From assembly GCA_021780105.1 (NCBI GenBank), contig JAJXZJ010000029.1:1-64000 (forward strand): 64,000 nucleotides of DNA. The letters run 5' to 3'. A model generated the notes under the pieces. That model searched no databases and was not told the DNA's origin. It saw only the letters and a list, made by a program, of their open reading frames with translations. A program made the translations under genes and the position numbers. Of the stretch, positions 1-11,089 are shown piece by piece; within the stretch, counting starts at the first letter, position 1, and each line of letters begins with the position of its first letter. Origin of the DNA: a bacterium. GTDB lineage: Bacteria; Verrucomicrobiota; Verrucomicrobiia; Limisphaerales; J093.

Positions 1-1341
1 TTTGCGGCTGATGACGTCGCGCGGGAGGATGTCGCGGTCGCCATAGACTTCCGTGCCGATGCGCCAGGGTTTGCCGTCGCCGCCCAGGCCGCTGCGGCCG
101 ATCTCCAGCGAGCGCAGGCATTTTTGCAGGCTTTCCTTGAACGTGCGCCCGATGGCCATCGCTTCGCCGACGCTTTTCATCTGCGTGGTGAGCGTGGGGT
201 CGGCCTGCGGAAATTTCTCAAAGGCGAAGCGCGGAATCTTGGTGACGACGTAATCAATGCTCGGCTCGAAGCTCGCGGGGGTTTCGCGCGTGATGTCGTT
301 CTTGAGTTCGTCGAGCAGGTAGCCGACGGCGAGTTTGGCGGCGATCTTCGCGATGGGAAAGCCGGTGGCCTTGGACGCGAGCGCGGAGCTGCGACTGACG
401 CGTGGGTTCATCTCGATGATGACCATGCGGCCATTCTCCGGGCTGACGCCGAACTGGATGTTCGAGCCGCCGGTTTCGACACCCACGGCGCGGATGACGG
501 CGAAGCTGGCGTCGCGCATGATCTGGTATTCCTTGTCCGTGAGCGTCTGGATGGGCGCCACCGTGAGGCTGTCGCCGGTGTGAACGCCCATCGGGTCGAA
601 GTTTTCAATGGAGCAGATGATGACGCAGTTGTCGGCCTTGTCACGCATGACCTCCATCTCGAATTCCTTCCAGCCGAGGAGGGATTCCTCGATGAGGATT
701 TCGTTCACTGGCGAGAGGTCGAGGCCGCGCTTGGCCAGTTCCTCGAACTCCTCGCGGTTGTAGGCAATGCCGCCGCCGGTGCCGCCGAGCGTGAACGCGG
801 GCCGGATAATGAGCGGGAAGCGACCGATCTTCTCGGCAATGGCGCGAGATTCCTCCAACGTGTGCGCGACGCCGCTGATGGGCACGTCCAGCCCGATGGA
901 CTGCATCAATTCCTTGAACACGAGCCGGTCTTCGCCCTTTTCGATGGCGGCGGCGTTGGCGCCGATCATCTCGACGCCGTATTTGGCCAGCACACCGGAG
1001 CGGTGCAAGGCCATGGCGGTGTTGAGCGCAGTTTGGCCGCCGAGCGTCGGCAGCAGGACGAGCTTGTCCCGGGCGTTGAGGCGCTTCATCTCCGCAACTT
1101 CACGGGCGATGATTTTTTCGATGGCCTCCGGCGTGATCGGCTCGATGTAGGTGCGGTCGGCGAACTCCGGGTCGGTCATGATGGTGGCCGGGTTGGAGTT
1201 CACGAGGATGACGCGGAAGCCCTCCTCCTTGAGCGCCTTGCACGCCTGGGTGCCGGAATAGTCGAATTCGCAAGCCTGGCCGATGATGATCGGGCCGGCG
1301 CCAATGATGAGGACGGAGTGAATGTCAGTGCGCTTGGGCAT
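1..1341 (-). CDS. carB: Carbamoyl-phosphate synthase large subunit, N-terminal part (runs off left edge)
   Basis: Minus-strand ATG at 1341 gives [68 protein letters not shown], the CarB N-terminus; frame open to the window edge. Not in the ORF track because it is partial. Confidence 0.96.
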   Translation of the reverse strand, partial: MPKRTDIHSVLIIGAGPIIIGQACEFDYSGTQACKALKEEGFRVILVNSNPATIMTDPEFADRTYIEPITPEAIEKIIAREVAEMKRLNARDKLVLLPTLGGQTALNTAMALHRSGVLAKYGVEMIGANAAAIEKGEDRLVFKELMQSIGLDVPISGVAHTLEESRAIAEKIGRFPLIIRPAFTLGGTGGGIAYNREEFEELAKRGLDLSPVNEILIEESLLGWKEFEMEVMRDKADNCVIICSIENFDPMGVHTGDSLTVAPIQTLTDKEYQIMRDASFAVIRAVGVETGGSNIQFGVSPENGRMVIIEMNPRVSRSSALASKATGFPIAKIAAKLAVGYLLDELKNDITRETPASFEPSIDYVVTKIPRFAFEKFPQADPTLTTQMKSVGEAMAIGRTFKESLQKCLRSLEIGRSGLGGDGKPWRIGTEVYGDRDILPRDVISRK

Positions 1342-1433
1342 ACAACAGCGGCAAGACGTTGCCGCAAGGGCGCGGCGTTGTCATTTCCTTTCTGACGGGT
1401 GAAGCCCGACGCCGTGCGAGCGTGGGCGAGCGA

Positions 1434-2453
1434 TCAAAACAGTCCCGGCTGGTTGCCTTTGGCGGGCGTCAGCCGGAGCTTCTGGTAGCTCAATTCCGTC
1501 GCCACGCGGCCTTGGGACGTGCGCTTGAGGTAGCCTTCCATGATGAGGTAAGGCTCATAAACCTCTTCGAGCGTGTCGGGTTCCTCGCCGACGGCCACCG
1601 CCAGCGAACTCACGCCCACCGGACCGCCGCTGAATTTCACGATGATGGTTTCGAGGATGCGCTTGTCCATCTCGTCGAGGCCGTTTTGGTCAATTTCGAG
1701 CATCTCCAGCGCCCGGTCGGCTACAGCGGCCGTGATGCGGCCGTCGTGCCGGACCTGCGCATAATCGCGGACGCGGCGGAGAAGGTTGTTGGCGATGCGC
1801 GGTGTGCCGCGGCTGCGCCGGGCGATTTCGTGCGCGCCGGCTTCCTCAATTTCAAGGTTCAGCAGCCGCGCCGAGCGCACAACGATCTTTTGAAGCTGGT
1901 CCGCTTCGTAGTAATCCAGCCGTTCGCGCACCGCGAAGCGCGTCAGCAACGGCGCCGTCAGCAGGCCGCTGCGCGTGGTCGCGCCGATGAGCGTGAAGCG
2001 CGGCAGGTTCAGCCGCACGCTGCGGGCGTTCGGGCCCTGGTCAATGATGATGTCCAGTTTGAAATCCTCCATCGCCGGGTAGAGGTATTCCTCGATGGTT
2101 TTCTGGAGGCGGTGGATTTCATCAATGAAGAGGACGTCACCTTCTTCCAGATTCGTGAGCAGGCCCGCAAGGTCGCCCGCCTTCTCGATGGTCGGGCCGC
2201 TGGTGGACTTGAGGCTGGCACCCATCGCTTTGGCGATGATGTTGGCGAGCGTGGTTTTGCCCAGACCGGGCGGGCCGCTGAGCAGGATGTGGTCGAGCGC
2301 CTCGCCGCGCTGACGTGCCGCCTGGACGGCAATTTCGAGGCGTTCCTTGACCTTCGCCTGGCCGGTGAAATCGGAAAACAGCGACGGCCGAAGCGTCAAT
2401 TCCAACGCCACGTCCGGCTTGCTCAACACGCCTGAAATCATCCGCTCGGCCAT
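1434..2453 (-). CDS. ruvB: Holliday junction branch migration DNA helicase RuvB
   Basis: [58 protein letters not shown] and [20 protein letters not shown]; start taken at MAERMISG. Confidence 0.97.
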   Translation of the reverse strand: MAERMISGVLSKPDVALELTLRPSLFSDFTGQAKVKERLEIAVQAARQRGEALDHILLSGPPGLGKTTLANIIAKAMGASLKSTSGPTIEKAGDLAGLLTNLEEGDVLFIDEIHRLQKTIEEYLYPAMEDFKLDIIIDQGPNARSVRLNLPRFTLIGATTRSGLLTAPLLTRFAVRERLDYYEADQLQKIVVRSARLLNLEIEEAGAHEIARRSRGTPRIANNLLRRVRDYAQVRHDGRITAAVADRALEMLEIDQNGLDEMDKRILETIIVKFSGGPVGVSSLAVAVGEEPDTLEEVYEPYLIMEGYLKRTSQGRVATELSYQKLRLTPAKGNQPGLF

Positions 2454-2534
2454 CGGAACGAGAATGCGGAAAGCCGCCGCACGCGACAAGTGGAATTGCG
2501 CCTGGACGCCCACGCGCCAGCAACACCGCCGGCG

Positions 2535-3455
2535 CTAAATCTGGAAGTCGAGGATTGGGACATTGCGGTCGGTCTTGGGCATGACCTTGACCTTCGCGTC
2601 CTCGCTGATGACGAGCGAATTGGCTGGAACGCTGTGCGTGAGGAACACGTTGGCGCCAACGGTGCTGCCGGCGCCGATCACTGTGTCGCCGCCCATGATG
2701 GTGGCGCCGGCGTAGATCGTCACACGATCTTCGAGCGTCGGGTGGCGCTTCTGTCCGCGCAGGGCCTGACCGCCTGCCAGGGATCGTGCCACGAGACCCA
2801 CGCCTTGATACAGTTTTACGTGGCTGCCGATGTCGGTTGTCTCGCCAACCACCGTGCCGGTGCAATGATCCACGAAGAAATGCGTGCCAATCCGGGCGCC
2901 GGGATGCAGGTCAAGCCCGCTGCGGCTGTGCGCCCACTCGGTCATGATCCGCGGCAGCAGTGCCACCTGCTTCCGGTGAAGTTCGTGCGCCAGCCGCTGC
3001 ACGGCGATCGCCTCCACAAACGGATACGCCAGGATGACCTCCTCCTTGCTCAGCGCGGCGGGGTCGCCGTTGTAGGCGGCCTCGACATCGGTGCATAACA
3101 AATCACGAACGTTGGGCAGGCTGGCGAGGAATTCCAGCGTCCACTGCCGGGCCAGCCCGGGCAAATCCTTCTTTTTGGCGCCGGGCGGCGGGACATATTC
3201 CAGGCTCCGCCGAATCTGGCCTTCCAGGCGCACCAGCACCGATTCGATGAGCGTGGCCGTTTCCGTCTTGACCTGGGAAAGGTGCATGACTTCCTCCGCG
3301 AAATAGCCTGGAAAAAGCAGTCGTAACAAATCCACCGTGATGACGGCGATTTCGCGTTTGGAAGGTAGATTCTTGCCATCCAGATGGTTGATCCCGCCCA
3401 CGCGGGCGTAGGAATCGAGAAACTCGTTGGTCAATTGCGTCACCGTGACGTTCAC
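2535..3455 (-). CDS. cysE: Serine O-acetyltransferase
   Basis: Left-handed beta-helix pattern HPGARIGTHFFVDHCTGTVVGETTDIGSHVKLYQGVGL, typical of SAT/CysE. Confidence 0.85.
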   Translation of the reverse strand: MNVTVTQLTNEFLDSYARVGGINHLDGKNLPSKREIAVITVDLLRLLFPGYFAEEVMHLSQVKTETATLIESVLVRLEGQIRRSLEYVPPPGAKKKDLPGLARQWTLEFLASLPNVRDLLCTDVEAAYNGDPAALSKEEVILAYPFVEAIAVQRLAHELHRKQVALLPRIMTEWAHSRSGLDLHPGARIGTHFFVDHCTGTVVGETTDIGSHVKLYQGVGLVARSLAGGQALRGQKRHPTLEDRVTIYAGATIMGGDTVIGAGSTVGANVFLTHSVPANSLVISEDAKVKVMPKTDRNVPILDFQI

Positions 3456-3769
3456 GCGCCGACTATCCGGCCGGGGAAACCGAAAGGCAAGACCACCCCA
3501 AGCTGGGGGCGCCCTGCCCTGCCCTGCCCGTAGATGCTCCGCTGCGTTGCAGTCACGGACCCGCTGACTTTGGGAGCAGCTCTGGTATCCGGCTGGTATT
3601 CGGACGCAACGGTTTCGTCGCCTGTTTCACCCAAACCAGTGCGTGCGCCTGCAACCGTTCGACGCCAACAAACCGCCGGCTGCGCGCAGACAAATTTGGA
3701 TTTAGCCGGCGAATTTGTTTTCCAGTTTGCAACGGGCCGCCATTTCCGCAAGCTCATCGCCGTTGGATT

Positions 3770-5599
3770 ATGGCCGAAACCGCGAAACACAATTACGACG
3801 AGAGCAAGATCAAGACGCTGTCCTCGCTGGAGCACATCCGGCTGCGGACCGGCATGTATATCGGCCGCGTCGGCAACGGCTCGCATCCCGACGACGGCTG
3901 CTACATCCTGCTCAAGGAGGTCGTGGACAACGCGATTGACGAATACATCATGGGCTTCGGCCGTGAGGTGCGGATCGAGATCGAGGGCCGTTGCGTGCGC
4001 GTGCGCGATTTCGGCCGCGGCATTCCGCTGGGCAAGGTGGTGGACTGCGTGTCGAAGATCAACACGGGCGCGAAATACAGCGACGACGTGTTCCAGTTCA
4101 GCGTGGGTCTCAACGGCGTGGGCACCAAGGCCGTCAACGCGCTGTCGAAAAGCTTCGTCGTGCGCAGCCACCGCGACGGCGAGTTTGTCGAAGCGGCGTT
4201 CAAGCAGGGAAAACTCAAAGGTGAAAAAAACGGCCGCACGGACGATCCCAACGGCACGTTCATCGAGTTCGAGCCGGACCCGGAGATTTTCAAGGACAGC
4301 CAGTTCCTGCCGGAGCACGTCGAACACCGGCTGCGACACTACAGCTACCTGAACACCGGGCTGAAGTTGATTTACAACGGCAAGACGTTCCAGTCGCGCC
4401 TCGGCCTGCTGGACCTGGTGATGGAGGATTTGCACGGCGACGGGAGTGAACCGATTTACGCGCCGCTGCATTACACCGCGAAGACGCTGGAGTTTTGTTT
4501 CACCCACAGCAACTCGCGCTACGGCGAGACGTTTTATTCGTTCGTCAACGGCCAATACACGAGCGACGGCGGCACGCACTTGAGCGCCTTTCGCGAAGGC
4601 CTGCTCAAGGCCGTCAACGAATACGCCAGCGGCAAATTCGACGGGGACGACGTGCGCGAGGCAATGGTCGGCGCCGTGGCCATCCGGTTGAAGGACCCGG
4701 TATTCGAGTCGCAGACCAAGAACAAGCTCGGCAACACGGAAATCCGCACCGAACTGGTCAACCGCGTCCGCGAGGAATTGCTGCACTTCTTCAACCGCAA
4801 CCGGGAAATCGCCGACCAGATCGTTGCCAAGGCCGAGGACACCAAACAACTGCGCAAGGAGCTGCAGGAGGTCAAAAAACTTGCCCGCGAGCGCGCCAAG
4901 GCGATTTCACTCCGCATTCCGCAGCTCAAGGACTGCAAGCATCATCTCGACAAGAAGCGCGGCAAGGGCGGCGACACGATGATCTTCATCTGCGAAGGCC
5001 AGTCCGCGGCCGGCTCGATCACGAGCTGCCGCGACGTCAACCGCCAGGCGGTGTTCGTGCTCAAAGGCAAGCCGCTGAACGTCTGGGATCTCAAGCGCGA
5101 CGTGGTTTATCGGAACGACGAGATGTTCAATCTCATGCAGGCGCTGAACATCGAGGACAACCTCGACGGTCTGCGCTACGGCAAAGTGATTTTAGCCACC
5201 GACGCGGACGTGGACGGCCTGCACATTCGCAACCTCCTGATCACTTATTTTTTCAAGTTCTTCGAGCAGCTCGTCCACGACGGCCACCTGCACGTGCTGG
5301 AGACGCCGCTGTTCCGCGTCCGGAACAAGGAGCGGACGATTTACTGCTATTCCGAAGCGGAACGCGATGCCGCGGCGAAGTCACTTGGCGGCAAACCAGA
5401 GATCACGCGGTTCAAGGGGCTGGGCGAAATCAGTCCGGCGGAGTTCAAGCAATTCATCGGCGGCGCCATGCGCCTCAGCCAGGTGGAATACGCGCCCAAG
5501 CCTGAAGCGGCGCCGATCCTGACGTTCTACATGGGCAAGAACACGCCGGAGCGGAAGGACTACATCATGGAACACCTGGTCGTGCCGGTGGAGGAATAA
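3770..5599 (+). CDS. parE: Type IIA topoisomerase ATPase subunit (ParE/GyrB-like)
   Basis: GHKL motifs EVVDNAIDEY and GLNGVGTKAVNALS; TOPRIM EGQSAAGS and ATDADVDGLHIRNLL. Confidence 0.88.
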   Translation: MAETAKHNYDESKIKTLSSLEHIRLRTGMYIGRVGNGSHPDDGCYILLKEVVDNAIDEYIMGFGREVRIEIEGRCVRVRDFGRGIPLGKVVDCVSKINTGAKYSDDVFQFSVGLNGVGTKAVNALSKSFVVRSHRDGEFVEAAFKQGKLKGEKNGRTDDPNGTFIEFEPDPEIFKDSQFLPEHVEHRLRHYSYLNTGLKLIYNGKTFQSRLGLLDLVMEDLHGDGSEPIYAPLHYTAKTLEFCFTHSNSRYGETFYSFVNGQYTSDGGTHLSAFREGLLKAVNEYASGKFDGDDVREAMVGAVAIRLKDPVFESQTKNKLGNTEIRTELVNRVREELLHFFNRNREIADQIVAKAEDTKQLRKELQEVKKLARERAKAISLRIPQLKDCKHHLDKKRGKGGDTMIFICEGQSAAGSITSCRDVNRQAVFVLKGKPLNVWDLKRDVVYRNDEMFNLMQALNIEDNLDGLRYGKVILATDADVDGLHIRNLLITYFFKFFEQLVHDGHLHVLETPLFRVRNKERTIYCYSEAERDAAAKSLGGKPEITRFKGLGEISPAEFKQFIGGAMRLSQVEYAPKPEAAPILTFYMGKNTPERKDYIMEHLVVPVEE

Positions 5600-5665
5600 G
5601 GCCAGGGACTGAACCACCCTGGCGCAGATGGCCGCGCCGGACGGTTCGGTTCCCGCTCAACGCGA

Positions 5666-7165
5666 TCAGACGGAGGCCAGATCGAGAGGCTGGGCGGTCT
5701 CAGACGCTTCACGACCGATCAGTGCCTTGCCATTTTCAGGCGCCGGTTCGCCGGCCAGCAGGCAGCGGACGACGTCCGCCGCGGAGTAGTGGTCGCAACC
5801 GGGCTTGAGGAATCGCGCGACCTGCGCCACGTCGTCCCCGGCGGTCATGAGCGCCGGCTCGACGCCGTCAACGCCGCGCCACTGGCCGAGGCCGACATTG
5901 GCCACCAGCCCGTTGCAAAGGCATTTGCGGCCCTGCGTGTCCGCGATCGCTCCGCCCTTGCGGAGATAATCCTCGACCGGCTCGGCGGGACAGCGATAGC
6001 CCACGGACCCATCTGCCTTGCGATAAAGATGCCGGAGATAACCGAGGTCGCAAATCCGTGTGCGGGCGGCGTATTCCTGCGCGGTTGAGAGCGTTCCCTC
6101 CATTTGCACGACCTTGAACGGGAAGCCGGTGGGCGAGGCCACCGGATCGGTGAACACGCGCGCGGCACCGGCCAGGCTCAACTGGATCACCTCGCGCTTC
6201 AGCTCGGGGCGAAGGCCGGATTCGTCGCAAAAGGCAAACGCGGTGCCGACCTGAATACCGACGGCGCCGAGATTGAGCGCTTCGCTGAGTTTGCCGGGCT
6301 GGCCAAAGGAACCGGCCATCCAGAACGGCAGTCCCAGATCGCGGATCTTGTCCAGTTCCGGCACGTCGCGCGGCCCGTAAACCGGCTCGCCCTCGGCGCT
6401 GAGCTGGAGGAGTCCGCGGGGCGGGGCGTTGTGTCCGCCGGCTGTGTCGCGCTCCACGACGAACCCGTCCACGCGCCCGTTGGATTTCCGGGCCAGCGCC
6501 GTGGCCAGCGTGGCGGACGCGACAATGCCCAGGAAGTGTGGCCGTTGGACCGCGGGCAGTTCGCCGCCGCCAAAGGCCCGCGGATCAAACGTCGCCAAAA
6601 AGTCCTCGCCGGGCAGTGCCTCGCGAACGTCCATCTTCAACTCGGCGGCCGTTCCGTTTGCCAGATGATCCAGCGCTCCCGGAATGGCGCGTGGAATCCC
6701 CGCGCCCATGAGCACGTAATCCACGCCTGCCAGCATGGCGCCATACAAGGACGGCAGCGTCGGAAGCTGGATTTTTTCCAGCAGATTGATGCCGACGAGT
6801 CCGTCGTGACCGTCCTTGGCGAGAAAGACTTCCACAAAATTCGCCACGACCGTCAGTTCCACGAACTCCGCGCCGGGGTGCAGCGTGGGCATCGGCGGGG
6901 CCTTGAATGGCGACCCCGCCGGCTTGCCGCCTGGCACGTAATAGGCCGCCTTCACCCGCGCCGCCACTCCGGGAATGGGAAAGCGGTCCAAGGCATGGCG
7001 CAAATGGCCGGTGGGATCGCCCATTTGCAGGGCGCGGGCCAGAATGATGGCCAGCCCCGTGCCGGAGACGACCCCCAATTGCCCCAGCCGCGACACGGCG
7101 CGGGCCAACGTCCAACCGGACACGGCCACGCCCATCCCGCCCTGAATGATTTTCGGATGTGCCAT
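5666..7165 (-). CDS. Nitronate monooxygenase / 2-nitropropane dioxygenase-family FMN protein
   Basis: MAHPKIIQGGMGVAVSGWTLARAVSRLGQLGVVSGTG and GAVGIQVGTAFAFCDESGL are typical of the NMO TIM barrel. Confidence 0.8.
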   Translation of the reverse strand: MAHPKIIQGGMGVAVSGWTLARAVSRLGQLGVVSGTGLAIILARALQMGDPTGHLRHALDRFPIPGVAARVKAAYYVPGGKPAGSPFKAPPMPTLHPGAEFVELTVVANFVEVFLAKDGHDGLVGINLLEKIQLPTLPSLYGAMLAGVDYVLMGAGIPRAIPGALDHLANGTAAELKMDVREALPGEDFLATFDPRAFGGGELPAVQRPHFLGIVASATLATALARKSNGRVDGFVVERDTAGGHNAPPRGLLQLSAEGEPVYGPRDVPELDKIRDLGLPFWMAGSFGQPGKLSEALNLGAVGIQVGTAFAFCDESGLRPELKREVIQLSLAGAARVFTDPVASPTGFPFKVVQMEGTLSTAQEYAARTRICDLGYLRHLYRKADGSVGYRCPAEPVEDYLRKGGAIADTQGRKCLCNGLVANVGLGQWRGVDGVEPALMTAGDDVAQVARFLKPGCDHYSAADVVRCLLAGEPAPENGKALIGREASETAQPLDLASV

Positions 7166-7429
7166 AAAATCGCACCGCATTCCCGCCCTCGCGGAGGAGA
7201 ATGACCGCGACAGGAAAGTCAGGAATCGCCGAAAAGGTGCTCCAGGCACTTGGCGAAGAATCCTTCGGAAACCAACGCGTTTTCCAAAACGTAGCAGAAG
7301 GCGCGGATTCGGAAAGCTCGATTGTTGGAATTCTTCGGCGAGCGGATCGGGCTTGCTTCGGCGCGGCGGGCTGGTTCGTTGGTGCCGGGGGGGTGCCGTG
7401 GAGGCCGGCCGCCGGGGCAGCGACCTGTT

Positions 7430-8647
7430 TCAAAACGCTTGGAAGAGGCGCTGGAGGATGTTCGGGTGGCGGAACAAATGATCCAGTTCGGGCGCGCCGG
7501 GGTGGGTTTTTTCCAGGTCAAATTGCACCAGCAACGTCACGGTTTGGCCGCCGCGTCCGTTGCCGCGGATGGCGTCGAAGCCGTAGCCGTAAGCAAGAAT
7601 GTATTTCGACGCATTGTGGGGCGACCGATAGCCGATCGCCGCGCCGACGCCGGAGTTCCACCCGTTGTCCTGCTGCATTCCCGGCGTGTAGGCCATGACG
7701 CCGGTGAACGCGCCGGGCGTGATCGTCCAGCACTTCTTCGCATCGAACGGAATGGCATACGTGGCGCCCGCGAGCATGAAATTCCGCGCGCTGAGTTCGT
7801 TGTAATAGTAACCCGGCAGCGAAAAGGGAAACTCCGCCGCCAGTGCCAGTTCGCCGCCGAGCCGGTAGGCGCTGAAGCGATCCGGATGAATGCTCGTGCC
7901 GCCGTTGATGCTGAACGTGAGCGTGTGCTGCAATTCCGGCAACGTGTAGGCCAGCGCGGCGCGGCCCCAAAAAAGGTGGACCATGGATTCCACGCGCCGG
8001 TCGCCGGCATAGCCGTAGGCGCCGGAATTCAGCCGGAACTGGCCCTCATACCAAGCCGAAATTTCCAGCGCCAGGTCCGGCGCCAGCAAGGGTTCGATGC
8101 CGCCGTAGCGCAAACCCGCGCGAATCGTGGCCACCGGCTGGTCGCCCGGCAGGACGAAATTGGGCGCCGTCGTGTCATCGCGGTCGTAGAAGGTGTAATG
8201 AAAGCCGCCGCGCAGAAGTCCGTTCAGCGGAATCAACGCCCCGGGGTTGAACAGATGATAAAGCCGCAGCGACGGCCCGGCACCGCTGCCGGTGAAGGAT
8301 TCCTCGTGATACCACTTGCCGCGCCTGACCTCCTCGTAGCTGTCCGCGAAACCGCCGCCAGTGACGCCGATGCCAAGGTCGGTGTTCGGTCCGAGCACGC
8401 CGCGGATGCCCAGTTCGCCGTCCAGATATACCGGCGCGACGGCGAGCCGCAGCGTGAGGTTGGTTTGCACGAAGCCGGGCCGGTTGAGATAATAGAAGCC
8501 ATAGGCCGCGAGCGGCGCGTGGCCGTTGACCGGCTGGCTGTAGCCCAGTTCCAGCAAATCCCGCCGGACCGGGTCAATCTGCGCGCGGGCGGTAAAGACC
8601 GTCACGACAAGGACGACGGCCAGGGCGAGGGTGTGAAATCCCTTCAC
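7430..8647 (-). CDS. Predicted outer-membrane beta-barrel protein, uncharacterised
   Basis: GTG start at 8647 gives signal peptide VKGFHTLALAVVLVVTVFTARAQ; long amphipathic strand-rich body. The longer ORF start (8938) would overlap parC. Confidence 0.55.
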   Translation of the reverse strand: MKGFHTLALAVVLVVTVFTARAQIDPVRRDLLELGYSQPVNGHAPLAAYGFYYLNRPGFVQTNLTLRLAVAPVYLDGELGIRGVLGPNTDLGIGVTGGGFADSYEEVRRGKWYHEESFTGSGAGPSLRLYHLFNPGALIPLNGLLRGGFHYTFYDRDDTTAPNFVLPGDQPVATIRAGLRYGGIEPLLAPDLALEISAWYEGQFRLNSGAYGYAGDRRVESMVHLFWGRAALAYTLPELQHTLTFSINGGTSIHPDRFSAYRLGGELALAAEFPFSLPGYYYNELSARNFMLAGATYAIPFDAKKCWTITPGAFTGVMAYTPGMQQDNGWNSGVGAAIGYRSPHNASKYILAYGYGFDAIRGNGRGGQTVTLLVQFDLEKTHPGAPELDHLFRHPNILQRLFQAF

Positions 8648-8671
8648 AGTTTCGGGGAAATTGCGCCAAAG

Positions 8672-8697
8672 CCGGCGCGGGCGCAAGCCCGCGCCGG
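8672..8697. repeat. Perfect 11-bp hairpin with GCAA tetraloop
   Basis: CCGGCGCGGGC-GCAA-GCCCGCGCCGG in the divergent intergenic region between the OM protein and parC. Confidence 0.85.
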
Positions 8698-8798
8698 GGC
8701 CGGCGGCGGCAAAGAATGCTTGGCTTTCTCCGGCCACTCGCCTAGAGGATTCGACCCGCGCGCGGCCGGTCCGGCCGCCGTGTGGACAGACTTGGATC

Positions 8799-10949
8799 AT
8801 GGCACCAAAGCGAAAAGACAACCCTGACCAGCTTGATCTGCCGGCAACGCCATCCGAGGCGGCCGGCACCGTGGCAACCACCCGCAACACGAGCGCTATG
8901 GCTCCCGCCGGACCGACACCGAACGGCAACGGCCACACGGAAATCGTCGCCGAGCAAGCCGCGGCGGGGGCGACCGCGCATCACGCGTTCGCACCTGGAA
9001 AGATCGAACTGCCGCTCCACCGCCGCGTGGACCGCGGGTTTCTCGACTACGCCTCCTACGTCATCCGCGACCGCGCCATCCCGCACCTGGCCGACGGCTT
9101 GAAGCCGGTGCAGCGACGCATTCTTTGGGCGTTGCACCGGGGTGATGACGGCCGCTTCACCAAGGTTGCCAACGTCGTCGGCGACACGATGAAATTCCAC
9201 CCGCACGGCGACGCGTCCATCGGGGAAGCGCTGGTGGTGCTGGCGAACAAGCGCTACCTGATCGAGGGCCAGGGCAATTTCGGCAACGTGTTTACCGGCG
9301 ATCCGGCCGCCGCGCCGCGCTACATCGAATGCCGGCTGACCGAACTGGCGCGCACCGAGTTGTTCAACGACGAGATCACGGAGTTCGTGCCCAGCTACGA
9401 CGGCCGCAACCAGGAACCGGTCACGTTTCCCTCCAAGCTGCCGCTCACGCTCATGCTCGGCACCGAGGGCATCGCGGTCGGCCTTTCGGCGCGCATTTTG
9501 CCTCACAATTTTCCGGAGCTGCTCCAGGCGCAGATCGCGATCCTCAAACAGCAGCCCTTCAAATGCCTGCCCGACTTCCCCACCGGCGGCCTCATGGACG
9601 CCCGCGAATACCGCGACGGCGCCGGCAGCGTGAAGGTGCGCGCCAAAATCAAGGTCAAGGACGAGGGCACGGTGGCCATCAAGGAAATCCCGCCCACGAC
9701 CTCGACCGAGTCGCTCATCGCGTCCATCGAGGACGCCGCGCGCAAGGGCAAGCTCAAGGTGAAATCCATCAGCGACTTCACTTCCGAGGAAGTCGAGATC
9801 GAGATCAAATGCCCGGCCGGCGTGGACCCGGAGCAACTGGTGGACGCGCTTTACGCGTTCACCGATTGCGAGGTCACGATTGCCAGCCGGCTCGTCGTCA
9901 TCCGCGACAACCGGCCCGTCGAGCTGACCGTGAGCCAGGTGCTGCGCGCCAACACGGACCAGTTGCTCGACACGTTGAAGCGCGAACTCCAGCTCCAGGA
10001 GCAAAAGCTCCAGGACGAACTCCATTACCGCACGCTGGAGCGCATTTTCATCGAAGAACGCATTTACAAGCGAATCGAACAGTGCAAGACGAATGAGGCG
10101 GTCGTCGCCGCGGTTTACGAGGGCTTCAAGCCGCATTCGAAGGAGCTGGTGCGCGAGTTGACCGACCCGGACGTGGAACGCCTGCTCACCGTCCGCATCC
10201 GGCGGATTTCGCTGTTTGACATCAACCGGCACCGTAAGGAAATGGAGCAGGTCAAAGCCAATCTCGCGGAGACGCGGAAGCACCTGAAGAACCTCGTCAA
10301 ATATGCCATCGGCCACCTCGAAGCGCTGTTGGAGAAATACGGCCCGCTTTATCCGCGCCTGACCAGGAGCAGCCGCCACGACGAGATCGACGCGAAGGAA
10401 GTCGCGTTCAAGGCGTTCAAGGTCGCCTACGACCGCGAGTCCGGTTACCTCGGCTACAAGGTCAACGGCGAGGAGTTCAAGACCGACTGCACGAAGTTCG
10501 ACAAGATTCTCATGGTCTTCAAAGACGGTCGCTACAAGGTCATCGAGCTGCCGGAGAAGCTCTTCGTCGGGCCGGACCTGGAATACTGCGGCCTCCCGGA
10601 TCGCGGACAGGTGTTCACGCTGGTCTATTCCGACCGGGATGCGACCTACCTCAAACGCTTCACCTTCGGCGGGTTCATCCTGGACAAGGACTACTTCTGC
10701 GTGCCCGAAGGCGAGAAGGGCAAGGTGTTGTTCTTCGAGCCGGGCACGCCGGAGACGCTTTACCTCCGCTACAAGCCCGCGCCGCACCAGAAGATCAACC
10801 AGCAAACCTGCGTGCCCTCGGAAGTCGAAGTGAAAGGCGCCAAGACCCGCGGCCGGCAGCTCACGATCAAAGACGTTGGTGCCGTCGGCACCAAGCCCCC
10901 GCGCGGCTGGGATCCCGAAGCCACGACCACGAAGGTGTTGTTTGCGTGA
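8799..10949 (+). CDS. parC: Type IIA topoisomerase breakage-reunion subunit (ParC/GyrA-like)
   Basis: DYASYVIRDRAIPHLADGLKPVQRRILWALH, catalytic Tyr context AAAPRYIECRLTELARTELF, VGLSARILPHNFPEL. Confidence 0.88.
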   Translation: MAPKRKDNPDQLDLPATPSEAAGTVATTRNTSAMAPAGPTPNGNGHTEIVAEQAAAGATAHHAFAPGKIELPLHRRVDRGFLDYASYVIRDRAIPHLADGLKPVQRRILWALHRGDDGRFTKVANVVGDTMKFHPHGDASIGEALVVLANKRYLIEGQGNFGNVFTGDPAAAPRYIECRLTELARTELFNDEITEFVPSYDGRNQEPVTFPSKLPLTLMLGTEGIAVGLSARILPHNFPELLQAQIAILKQQPFKCLPDFPTGGLMDAREYRDGAGSVKVRAKIKVKDEGTVAIKEIPPTTSTESLIASIEDAARKGKLKVKSISDFTSEEVEIEIKCPAGVDPEQLVDALYAFTDCEVTIASRLVVIRDNRPVELTVSQVLRANTDQLLDTLKRELQLQEQKLQDELHYRTLERIFIEERIYKRIEQCKTNEAVVAAVYEGFKPHSKELVRELTDPDVERLLTVRIRRISLFDINRHRKEMEQVKANLAETRKHLKNLVKYAIGHLEALLEKYGPLYPRLTRSSRHDEIDAKEVAFKAFKVAYDRESGYLGYKVNGEEFKTDCTKFDKILMVFKDGRYKVIELPEKLFVGPDLEYCGLPDRGQVFTLVYSDRDATYLKRFTFGGFILDKDYFCVPEGEKGKVLFFEPGTPETLYLRYKPAPHQKINQQTCVPSEVEVKGAKTRGRQLTIKDVGAVGTKPPRGWDPEATTTKVLFA

Positions 10950-11089
10950 CGGCGGACGCGGCGGCTTCCTGCCGAAAGCCGCGTCGCCGAACCAAGCCGG
11001 CCGTGACGCTCGTCCGAAGATTGCCGCCACGCCGCGCGCCGTGTCTTTTCCCCGTCGCCAGGCGAAGTCGGCGCCGCTAGGCTCGCTCC

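Noticed and set aside
124-1395. 423-aa plus-strand ORF
   Set aside because: Antisense shadow of carB on the minus strand; composition is a high-GC artefact.
3452-4849. 465-aa minus-strand ORF overlapping parE
   Set aside because: Shadow ORF; parE has strong GHKL/TOPRIM motifs on the plus strand.
8742-11030. 762-aa minus-strand ORF
   Set aside because: Antisense of the clearly recognisable parC-like gene.
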